Assembly (NCBI RefSeq): GCF_046299575.1
Contig: NZ_JBKBHX010000002.1
Location: 1-64,000 of the forward strand
Length of the DNA stretch: 64,000 bases
Source: Thermaurantimonas sp046299575
Lineage (GTDB): Bacteria > Bacteroidota > Bacteroidia > Flavobacteriales > Schleiferiaceae
Direction of reading: 5' to 3'
Every line of letters begins with the position of its first letter. Position 1 is the first letter of the stretch. A program made the position numbers and the translations under genes. Positions 1 through 7,864 of the stretch are shown in pieces. The notes below the pieces were generated by a model. It saw nothing but the letters and a program-made list of their open reading frames with translations, was not told where the DNA came from and did no database searches.

Positions 1-2670
1 GCATCCTTTTCGGTACCTACATCGGGCTGTTCGCCCTTGCAGGTGCAGGTGGTCAATGCTTCATCGCCCGGGGTGAGCTATCAGTGGTATCTGAACGGAC
101 AGCTGCAGGCCACCACTGCGGAGAATCCGCTGTTCACCTTCACCAACGCAAGCCACACCCAGGACAGCATCATTCAGATCAAGCTCGTCGTAACGGCCGG
201 CACCGGTTGTAAGGACTCCGTCACCCAGACAGTGACTGTATATCCAAGGCCATTGGCACAGTTCAGCATTCCATCGCCTGTGTGTGCCACTTCCACAGTC
301 ACAGCTGTCAACACCAGCCAGGGCAAGGGGCTGAGCTATCAGTGGTATGTAAACGACCCGGCCGTACTGATCAGCAATGCGACGACAGCAGCACCGACTT
401 TTACTTTCCCCGACAATCAGACAGCCACACCGATCACCTATACCATCAGTCTTGCAGTAACTTCAACGGATGGCTGTAAGGACTCAGCCTGGCAGGCCGT
501 GGTAGTGAACCCGCGTCCCACAGCAGCCTTTCAGTTGCCCGCACCGGCCTGTTCGCCCGCTGTGCTGCAACCGACAAACCAGAGCACCGGAAGCGGATTG
601 CAGTATGCGTGGAGCATCACCCCGGCGGTATCCTCCACAGGGCTGAACACGGCTACGCCCACCTTCAATCTGCCATTAACCACCAGCGACAGCGCAGTCT
701 ATACCTTAAAACTGGTGGTGACCGACGCCAACGGCTGTGTGGACAGCCTCAGCAAGCAGTACTGGGTATATCCCAAGCCGAAGGCTGACTTTACGGCATC
801 GGCCGACACGGTGTGCGACGGAGTAGCCATCACCTTTGTAAGCACCTCTTCATCGAATCAGTCAGGCTTTCCACAGGTGAGCCATCAATGGAACTTTGGC
901 AACGGACAGACCTCGACGGATTCGTTGCCTGTGCCGGTACTTTTTACCAACAGCGGCACCCAGGACACCACCTACACCGTGCGGCTGATTGTGACCAACG
1001 CCTTTGGGTGTGTAGATACGGTGTATAAAAACATTCTCGTCCGTCCGAACGCCAGGGCACAGCTGCAAGTAAACGCTGCCTTTGACTGTGCACCCTTTAA
1101 GATCGACACATCGGTAGTGAAAGCCGTTCCTTATCCATTTGCCAACGCCACCTATACATGGAAGATTTTTGACAAGAACTTCAACGTGCTATCTACCCAG
1201 ACAGGTCAGCACGCCCTGAACCACACCATTGTAAACGATGGCGACACGGTGTATGTGCGGTTGGTGGTCAGCTCGCTGTATGGCTGCAAGGCCGACTCGG
1301 TGACCCAGATGATGTACACCATTGTCAATCCAGTGGCATCCTTTTCGGTACCTACATCGGGCTGTTCGCCCTTGCAGGTGCAGGTGGTCAATGCTTCATC
1401 GCCCGGGGTGAGTTATCAGTGGTATCTGAACGGACAGCTGCAGACCACCACTGCGGAGAATCCGCTGTTTACCCTATTGAACAACAGCCACACCCAGGAC
1501 AGCACAATAGTAGTCAAGCTGGTGGTAACAGCCGGCACCGGTTGTAAGGACTCCGTCACCCAGACGGTGACTGTATATCCAAGGCCATTGGCACAGTTCA
1601 GCATTCCTTCGCCTGTGTGTGCCACTTCCACAGTCACAGCCTCCAACACCAGCCAGGGCAAGGGGCTGAGCTATCAGTGGTATGTAAACAACCCTGCCGT
1701 ACTGATCAGCAATGCGACGGCAGCAGCGCCGACTTTTACTTTCCCCGACAATCAGACGGCCACACCGATCACCTATGCGATCAGCCTGGCCGTGACCTCA
1801 ACGGATGACTGTAAGGACTCAGCCTGGCAGGCTGTGGTGGTGAACCCGCGTCCCACAGCAGCCTTTCAGTTGCCTGCGCCGGCTTGTTCTCCAAAAGTGT
1901 TGCAACCCACCAACCAGAGCAGTGGCAGCGGATTGCAGTATGCGTGGAGCATCACCCCGGCGGTATCCTCCACAGGGCTGAACACGGCTACGCCCACCTT
2001 CAACCTTCCTCTGACCACCAACGACAGTGTGGTATATACCTTAAAACTGGTAGTGACCGACGCCAATGGCTGTGTGGACAGCCTCAGCAAGCAGTACTGG
2101 GTATATCCAAAGCCAAAGGCTGACTTTACGGCATCGGCCGATACGGTTTGCGACGGAGTGGCTATCACCTTTGTCAGCACCTCATCTTCCAACCAGAACG
2201 GCGTGCCGCAGCTGAGCCATCAATGGAACTTTGGCAACGGTCAGACCTCGACCGACTCATTGCCTTCGCCTGTGGTTTTTGTCAATACCGGCATCCAGGA
2301 CACCACCTATACTGTGCGACTGATTGTGACCAACGCCTTTGGCTGCCTGGATACGGTGCACAAAAACATTCTCGTCCGTCCGAACCCGATTGCTCAATTA
2401 GACACCGGCCTCACAGTGGCTTGTGCGCCTTTTACCATAGATTCCACAAACATCAAAGCAATTGTCTATCCGTTGGCCAATGGGGCTTATACATGGCAGG
2501 TTATTAATAACAATCAGATTTTAGCCACATTCAATGGCCATAACGCAGTAAACTACACCATGACGAGCGATGGCGATACGGTAATAATCCGATTGATTGC
2601 CACTTCGCTCTTCGGCTGTGGAAGCGACACAGCTGACCAGCTTTTCATCACCATACCCAATCCGAACCCA
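1..2670 (+). repeat. Two tandem 1335-bp coding repeats (445 residues each) within the PKD protein
   Basis: The sequence beginning GCATCCTTTTCGGTACCTAC at base 1 recurs at 1336, giving an exact period of 1335 bp. Unit 1 (1-1335) and unit 2 (1336-2670) are nearly identical at DNA level over roughly their first 1050 bp (up to the ILVRPN segment) and then diverge sharply over the last 285 bp. A third, much more diverged homologous unit begins near 2671. Each unit holds five two-cysteine modules. Confidence 0.9.
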
Positions 2671-5600
2671 GGTTTTGTGCTGTCGGATACAGCTGGTTGC
2701 CATCCGCTCACGGTGCAGATCACCGATACCTCATCGGCAGGCGTTACCTACCAGTGGTATGTGAACGGGGTACTTTCTTCCACTGTAAAAAATCCTCAAT
2801 TTACCCTTACAAACACATCCTTCACCACAGACTCCATTTATACCATCAAACTGGTCATCACATCCATAGCCACCGGCTGTAAAGACTCAACAGTGCAGAC
2901 CGTAAAAGTCTATGCTCGTCCGCTGGTCAACTTCCAGACTACTGAAGCCTGCCACAGCTTTGCCACACAGTTTACAGACCTAACCACCACCGTCGATACC
3001 ATCATTCAGCGCATTTGGATATTGGGTAACGGGGATACCCTCTTTGGAAGCGCAAATCCGTCCTATACCTATGCTGTGCCTGGCGTTTACAACGTTACCC
3101 TAATCGCCGTGGACAGCCGCGGATGCAGCAACTTTATCACTCAACCCGTCATCGTGCGGCCTAATCCTGTGGCCAACTTTTTTACTCAATCGACTTGCGG
3201 ACAGGACACACTTTGCATAGGCCAGCCCTTTGCTCTGATCAGCACCTCTACAATCGATTCGACTTTAGGCGGTACCCTGACCTATCAATGGGACATCCTA
3301 AACAACGGCACCATCGACTACACTTCGGCACAGCCGACCCATACTTTCACCCAGACAGGCACCTTCCCGATTAAGCTGCGCGTAATCTCTCAGTACGGCT
3401 GTGTGGATTCCGTGGTTAAAAATGTATATGTCATTCAGCCTCCAATAGCCAAATTCTCTCTTAGTGACGACTCCATTTGTGGCTCAGTCAATATTGGCAT
3501 CATCGACTCAAGCTCCGGCCGACGGGATTTTTACTATTGGGAAATATTTGTAAAAGGTCCTCAAAACAACGAAATTATATTCTACACCGATAGCAATCCT
3601 AACCTGACACAAGGCCCGCTGCTCACTCCTTCGTACAACAACACCGATACGACCTACTATGTGCGACTGACTGTGGGCAATTGCTGCGGCATCTCTCAGG
3701 CTTTGGACAGCGTGGTCGTGATTCCGATACCGGTTCCTGACTTTCAGATTTTGCCTGACTCTGGCTGCTCGCCTCTCACCGTTACGCTCCAGCTCGACGG
3801 GCTTATTCCGCCCAATGCCGATTCGTTGACCATCGATTTCGGATTTAACAATCAAAAAACTTCCGTCACACCTACTATCGTCCAGACCGGCAACGGCCCA
3901 ATTAAAATCTGGGGTCAGCCGTCGTTCACCTACACCTATACCGGTACTTCAGCAGATACCACCTACTACATCACCTTGCGTGCCTTCAATGCCTGTGGTG
4001 ACACCACCAAAGTACTCCCCGTAAAGGTGGCTCCCAATACCGTGCAGGCATTTTTCCAGAGCGTTCCGAACATCGGCTGTGAACCACTGACTGTCAACTT
4101 TCAGAACCTATCCTTTGGCGCTTCCTTCCACAGCTGGTGCTTCGACTACAACCCTGTCACTAAACAGTGCAACGGTCAGACCTCCGTAGCCCAGAACCCA
4201 AGCTACACCTATCCGGTAGCAGGTACCTACACAGCGGCTCTCTTTGCTACCAATGGCTGCGGATACGACACCATTATGACCCAGATCCAGGTATTTCCCA
4301 GTCCAATCGCTGATTTTATTTACAACAACAACGTGTGTGCTGGAGATACCGTCTTTTTCACCAATACATCCATCTTCCCGCAAGGCCAGATCGTTCAGTA
4401 CAACTGGAATTTCGGCAATGGCCAGACCTCCAATCTCATCAATCCCTATATGGTGTACAATCAAGCCGGAACCTACAATGTATGTCTCTACATTCAGTCA
4501 AATACCGGCTGTGGAGATTCCGTGTGCTATCCGGTTACAGTATTCGGAAAGTCATCCATCAATTTCTACGCGCAGAACAAGTGCTTTATCGATCAGCCCA
4601 TACAGTTTTTTGACTCCACCAGTTCGGCGGGTGTGATCCAGACAATTTGGAAATTTGGAGACGGAAATACTTCTATCGCGGCCAATCCACAGCACACCTA
4701 TTCAGCGCCGGGCATCTATCAGGTGACCCTCATCAAACAGATCAACCAGGGCTGCATCGACAGCATTACCAAGCCGGTACATGTATATCCCATGCCCACA
4801 GCAGCCTTTGCTATGCAACTGATTGCCGGCGACAGTTGCAACATTCCACAAACCTATAAGTTTATCAACCAGAGTCAGGGAGCGTTCGGATTTCAATGGG
4901 ACTTTAACTTCAACAACAATCCCGGACAATTCACTTCTGTACTAAACGAACCCACTTTCACCTACAGTCAGCCCGGCGTATATCAGATCCGGCTGATCGC
5001 TACCAATGGCTATGGTTGTACCGATACTGCCTACCGCACCATCATCATCGGCAATGGAGTCTTCCCCGACTTCACCCCCGACTCGGCTGCCGGATGTGTG
5101 CCACTCACCGTACACTTCCAGGATGCATCGATTTACTCCGTAGGTATCGATACCGTCAAAAACTGGCATTGGAACTTCGGCGATGGCAATACCCTCTCCG
5201 GCATACCCAATCCCACCCACACCTACACCATAGCCGGTAAATACACCGTCACACTTACCGTTGAAATGGCCTCAGGCTGCATTGATAGCGTGACCAAAAA
5301 CGGCTTTGTGGACGTCTATCACCGTCCGGAAGTCAATTTCGACATCCTCTTCGAATCGCTCAGACGCATCCGACTAGTAAACTATACCTTCGAGGGCGGT
5401 GTGCTCACAAATTATGAAATCGACTTTGGCGACGGCACCACCTCAAAAGACAGCACCCACCAGTACGACATCCAGTTGCTCGGCCGCGACTCGATCCAGA
5501 TTTGTCTCAAAGCCACCAACTCCCTTGGCTGTGACTCAACCCTTTGCAAGCGCATATGGCTATGGAAGCACCAGCTCGACGTACCCAACGCCTTTGCTCC

Positions 5601-5901
5601 TGACCTTACCGAGGTAGGCGAAGGCAACGTTTTCTTACCTAAAGGGCACAACCTCAAGGAATACCATCTCCGCATCTACGACGCCTGGGGTAACCTGATC
5701 TTCGAATCGCGCTCCCTCGACGATAAAGGCTCACCAAACGAACCCTGGGACGGCCGGCACAAAGGCACCGGCAATGTCCTGCCAATGGGTGCTTATGTCT
5801 GGACGATTCATGCCCGCTTTAACGACAATACCCTCTGGGAAGGCAAACTCATGCCAAACGGCGAACGGCTCACCTTTGGCACCGTAACCCTGATTCGTTA
5901 A
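1..5901 (+). CDS. Giant PKD-repeat cell-surface protein with C-terminal gliding-motility-associated (type B, CHU_C) sorting domain; 5' end outside window
   Basis: The reading frame is open from base 1, so at least 1966 residues are visible and the start lies upstream; the first start-like codon here is an internal TTG at 37. The protein is a string of beta-sandwich modules of about 85-90 residues, PKD-like, most with one Cys near the start (motif SGCSPL or similar) and one near the end (TGCKDS, NGCVDS), suggesting a disulfide per module. Later modules carry classic PKD signatures such as WNFGDGNT and HTYTIAGKYTVTL. The last 100 or so residues (VPNAFAPD, LRIYDAWGNLIFES, WDGRHKG, PMGAYVW) match the type B T9SS sorting domain, so the protein is probably exported by T9SS and displayed or released like SprB-type adhesins. 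A PorP/SprF gene follows after 9 bp, the usual partner of this class. GC content and codon use are richer than in most of the window. Confidence 0.9.
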   Translation, partial: ASFSVPTSGCSPLQVQVVNASSPGVSYQWYLNGQLQATTAENPLFTFTNASHTQDSIIQIKLVVTAGTGCKDSVTQTVTVYPRPLAQFSIPSPVCATSTVTAVNTSQGKGLSYQWYVNDPAVLISNATTAAPTFTFPDNQTATPITYTISLAVTSTDGCKDSAWQAVVVNPRPTAAFQLPAPACSPAVLQPTNQSTGSGLQYAWSITPAVSSTGLNTATPTFNLPLTTSDSAVYTLKLVVTDANGCVDSLSKQYWVYPKPKADFTASADTVCDGVAITFVSTSSSNQSGFPQVSHQWNFGNGQTSTDSLPVPVLFTNSGTQDTTYTVRLIVTNAFGCVDTVYKNILVRPNARAQLQVNAAFDCAPFKIDTSVVKAVPYPFANATYTWKIFDKNFNVLSTQTGQHALNHTIVNDGDTVYVRLVVSSLYGCKADSVTQMMYTIVNPVASFSVPTSGCSPLQVQVVNASSPGVSYQWYLNGQLQTTTAENPLFTLLNNSHTQDSTIVVKLVVTAGTGCKDSVTQTVTVYPRPLAQFSIPSPVCATSTVTASNTSQGKGLSYQWYVNNPAVLISNATAAAPTFTFPDNQTATPITYAISLAVTSTDDCKDSAWQAVVVNPRPTAAFQLPAPACSPKVLQPTNQSSGSGLQYAWSITPAVSSTGLNTATPTFNLPLTTNDSVVYTLKLVVTDANGCVDSLSKQYWVYPKPKADFTASADTVCDGVAITFVSTSSSNQNGVPQLSHQWNFGNGQTSTDSLPSPVVFVNTGIQDTTYTVRLIVTNAFGCLDTVHKNILVRPNPIAQLDTGLTVACAPFTIDSTNIKAIVYPLANGAYTWQVINNNQILATFNGHNAVNYTMTSDGDTVIIRLIATSLFGCGSDTADQLFITIPNPNPGFVLSDTAGCHPLTVQITDTSSAGVTYQWYVNGVLSSTVKNPQFTLTNTSFTTDSIYTIKLVITSIATGCKDSTVQTVKVYARPLVNFQTTEACHSFATQFTDLTTTVDTIIQRIWILGNGDTLFGSANPSYTYAVPGVYNVTLIAVDSRGCSNFITQPVIVRPNPVANFFTQSTCGQDTLCIGQPFALISTSTIDSTLGGTLTYQWDILNNGTIDYTSAQPTHTFTQTGTFPIKLRVISQYGCVDSVVKNVYVIQPPIAKFSLSDDSICGSVNIGIIDSSSGRRDFYYWEIFVKGPQNNEIIFYTDSNPNLTQGPLLTPSYNNTDTTYYVRLTVGNCCGISQALDSVVVIPIPVPDFQILPDSGCSPLTVTLQLDGLIPPNADSLTIDFGFNNQKTSVTPTIVQTGNGPIKIWGQPSFTYTYTGTSADTTYYITLRAFNACGDTTKVLPVKVAPNTVQAFFQSVPNIGCEPLTVNFQNLSFGASFHSWCFDYNPVTKQCNGQTSVAQNPSYTYPVAGTYTAALFATNGCGYDTIMTQIQVFPSPIADFIYNNNVCAGDTVFFTNTSIFPQGQIVQYNWNFGNGQTSNLINPYMVYNQAGTYNVCLYIQSNTGCGDSVCYPVTVFGKSSINFYAQNKCFIDQPIQFFDSTSSAGVIQTIWKFGDGNTSIAANPQHTYSAPGIYQVTLIKQINQGCIDSITKPVHVYPMPTAAFAMQLIAGDSCNIPQTYKFINQSQGAFGFQWDFNFNNNPGQFTSVLNEPTFTYSQPGVYQIRLIATNGYGCTDTAYRTIIIGNGVFPDFTPDSAAGCVPLTVHFQDASIYSVGIDTVKNWHWNFGDGNTLSGIPNPTHTYTIAGKYTVTLTVEMASGCIDSVTKNGFVDVYHRPEVNFDILFESLRRIRLVNYTFEGGVLTNYEIDFGDGTTSKDSTHQYDIQLLGRDSIQICLKATNSLGCDSTLCKRIWLWKHQLDVPNAFAPDLTEVGEGNVFLPKGHNLKEYHLRIYDAWGNLIFESRSLDDKGSPNEPWDGRHKGTGNVLPMGAYVWTIHARFNDNTLWEGKLMPNGERLTFGTVTLIR

Positions 5902-5910
5902 AAAAATTAG

Positions 5911-7017
5911 ATGAAAACTCTGCTCCCCATACTCCTTGCCCTTATTGCTTTGCTCCCGGCGAAAGCACAAGACCCCGTCTTCTCCCAGATGCTGCTCAAC
6001 AAAAACTACATCAATCCGGCCTACGCCGGCTATACAGGCGACATATCCTTCGACCTGCAGTCGCGCGTACAGTGGCTGCGCATACCGGCCTACTTTCTCA
6101 CTAATGCCTTCTCCTTTCACGGCGGCTGCAATGCCACAAGGCTCGGCTACTCCATCACCGGCATGCACGATATGCGCGGTGAAGGCTTCTTGCAAAATAC
6201 CCGTATCAACGGTGCCGTGTCTGTAAACATTCCGGCTTACTCCAGCCGACGTCTGCGCCCCCGCTGGCTTCGCGACAAAAAATTAATCTGGTCCACAGGC
6301 CTAAACATAGGCGTAGGCCAGCGGTATCTGAACTGGGATCGACTCACCTTCACCGACCAGTACGACATCTACTTCGGATTCGTACGCCCGCAGTCGCTCG
6401 TACAGCCCCAAAACGTAGCTTCCAACATCATCATTGACCTCTCGGCCGGCACACGCGCACGCATGCAGCTCGGCGATGCCGGCTCTTACGCGTCAGCCGG
6501 GTTTGCCATCTGGCATCTCAACCGCCCGGTAGAGTCCTTCTTTTTCACCGACAACCGGCTGCCCATGCGCTACACTGGCCACGCCTTCTTCCACTGGCAG
6601 ACCGAGCGCTATACCAACAGCCCCCGCTATCTATCCATCGGATGGATCGGCAACTACCAGCTCGAGATGCAAACCAACGTCGTAATGGCCTACCGCGACT
6701 TCGGCCTTGGCTACATGCTCGGGGCCGGCTATCGCTCTGAGCGCATCTATGCCCTCACACGCAGGGTCGATTCCTGGGTCTTTCAGATACACGTCCGCCA
6801 GGAGCCCTTCTACCTCAGCTATTCCTTTGATCTCACCATGTCGAGCCTCGGCCCGCACCGCACCTTCGGCACACACGAGTTTGGCATTAGCTACCTGCTC
6901 AAGGGCTACAACATGTGCACCGGCGCATTTCGCCGATCCCGGCGCAAGAAGGCCGACTGCTTCTACCTGAACGACGACCTCTACGGCAAACTCGGCTTCA
7001 CCGGATACCACATGTAG
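5911..7017 (+). CDS. PorP/SprF family type IX secretion system membrane protein
   Basis: 368 residues with a signal peptide (LLPILLALIALLPAKAQ) followed by the family hallmark: QDPVFSQ...NKNYINPAYAGYTGD near the mature N terminus, then alternating beta-strand sequence and a C-terminal barrel segment (HRTFGTHEFGISYLL). Family knowledge: PorP/SprF proteins are outer-membrane components of T9SS; SprF is specifically needed for secretion of the SprB adhesin, and such genes usually sit directly behind a large type B sorting-domain protein. Here the gap to the PKD protein is 9 bp, so the two are almost certainly co-transcribed, and this protein most likely serves that one cargo. Codon use is GC-rich like the gene before it and unlike the second PorP in this window at 20683. 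Confidence 0.9.
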   Translation: MKTLLPILLALIALLPAKAQDPVFSQMLLNKNYINPAYAGYTGDISFDLQSRVQWLRIPAYFLTNAFSFHGGCNATRLGYSITGMHDMRGEGFLQNTRINGAVSVNIPAYSSRRLRPRWLRDKKLIWSTGLNIGVGQRYLNWDRLTFTDQYDIYFGFVRPQSLVQPQNVASNIIIDLSAGTRARMQLGDAGSYASAGFAIWHLNRPVESFFFTDNRLPMRYTGHAFFHWQTERYTNSPRYLSIGWIGNYQLEMQTNVVMAYRDFGLGYMLGAGYRSERIYALTRRVDSWVFQIHVRQEPFYLSYSFDLTMSSLGPHRTFGTHEFGISYLLKGYNMCTGAFRRSRRKKADCFYLNDDLYGKLGFTGYHM

Positions 7018-7063
7018 AGCACCCGTATCGTGCAGGCTGACTTGTTTTTTGAGTTTTTTTGTA

Positions 7064-7244
7064 GGGCGTGCCCCCTGACAAGGCGCCTGCAGCGCCTTCG
7101 TCAGGGGTCGGGCTATCCGCTCATATTCGCCTTGCGGGTGTAGGCGGCACATCGGGCTGCGGTGGCTTCGCCTGTCGCCTCCTCGCCCTGTGTGCCGCAT
7201 GCTCCTCCCGCTGCGGCTCATATCCGCTTCTATCCCTCACGCAG
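7064..7244 (+). repeat. 181-bp structured dispersed repeat, copy 1
   Basis: Starts GGGCGTGCCCCCTGACAAGG and ends TATCCCTCACGCAG; a second copy of identical length with roughly eight substitutions lies at 59592-59772 in the same orientation. Inside is a near-perfect inverted repeat (left arm 7072-7086, right arm 7092-7107) and a second pairing GGCGGCACA with TGTGCCGC further on. The sequence GGGTCGGGCTATCCGCT resembles intergenic repeat cores I recall from other Bacteroidota genomes; that is recollection, not a search. It follows the 3' end of a plus-strand gene and is preceded by T tracts. The ORF it contains is a by-product of base composition. Confidence 0.8.
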
Positions 7245-7245
7245 C

Positions 7246-7266
7246 GCGCGACCCTTTAGGTCGCGC
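7246..7266. other. Perfect GC-rich hairpin
   Basis: GCGCGACC (7246-7253) pairs perfectly with GGTCGCGC (7259-7266) across a 5-nt loop. It directly abuts the end of the 181-bp repeat and has no U tract after it, so it is not a standard intrinsic terminator. It is absent from the second repeat copy, where the flank differs. Confidence 0.6.
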
Positions 7267-7650
7267 AACGATTATCCTGGATACTGATCACCTTCCAACA
7301 CCCGCATTGCCCTGTTAGAGTCCTCCCTTGCTAAAACCTGTTCTCAAAATCCAGTAAACCCAGGCTTACATCACCTTCGTTCAAATGCTCACATCTTAGC
7401 CTCAAGATATAGGTCATGTGTGCACTTAAAACCCGACATCCTCCCACCACAATCTACAAGGAGACCTCATGAATTGCTACCTTCCGAACCGGGATTTGCT
7501 TCCGGATTTTCAAAAGTCGTTTACAGGTTTTGAAAATTAATTAGCAGCATTCATCTATCAAAATTTAACATCAATAGTCATCAGCTCTACAGAGATCAAG
7601 GGGTTTAGTCTGGTGTTCTGGCAGTGTGTGGTGCCGATTGCGTAATGCAT
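7267..7650. other. Intergenic stretch without recognisable gene
   Basis: No open frame with family resemblance was found on either strand. The only item is a 23-codon ATG ORF at 7469-7540 preceded by an AAGGAG, considered and not accepted as a gene. Confidence 0.5.
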
Positions 7651-7776
7651 GCGAAGGGCGCGCGACAGCGCGGAGCAAAGACTGAGCCTGCCGAAGCTGA
7701 GCACAGAAGCGAACGTGTACTCCGAAGCACGCCAACCCGAACGACTGAGCTAAGCGAAGGAAGTGAGGGGCACGCC
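7651..7776 (-). repeat. Divergent repeat element in inverted orientation
   Basis: Read on the minus strand it begins GGCGTGCCCCTCACTTCC and continues with GTTCGGGTTGGCGTGC, resembling the GGGCGTGCC...GGGTCGGGC core of the 181-bp repeat at 7064, but of different length and otherwise diverged. It contains several short self-complementary GC-rich stretches. It probably belongs to the same broad class of intergenic repeats; this rests on sequence resemblance only. Confidence 0.5.
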
Positions 7777-7832
7777 TAAATAAAATTCTATCTCAAAATT
7801 TATAAACCCCGATCCGAAAGTGGTGCACACCC

Positions 7833-7840
7833 TAAGTTTG
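7833..7840 (+). promoter_or_regulatory. Candidate -7 promoter element for ligA
   Basis: TAAGTTTG matches the Bacteroidota -7 consensus TAnnTTTG exactly and lies 24 bp before the ligA ATG. No convincing -33 TTTG was found at the expected spacing. Confidence 0.45.
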
Positions 7841-7864
7841 TAGGCACGATTAAGCCTTACATGT

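Noticed and set aside
7068..7259. ORF of 63 codons in repeat copy 1, with a similar frame in copy 2 at 59590
   Set aside because: The frames exist because the two copies are near-identical GC-rich repeats; the predicted peptide is low-complexity and runs into unrelated flank in each copy.
7469..7540. 23-codon ORF preceded by AAGGAG in the intergenic island
   Set aside because: Shine-Dalgarno sites are not a reliable signal in this lineage, the peptide resembles nothing, and no promoter element is nearby.
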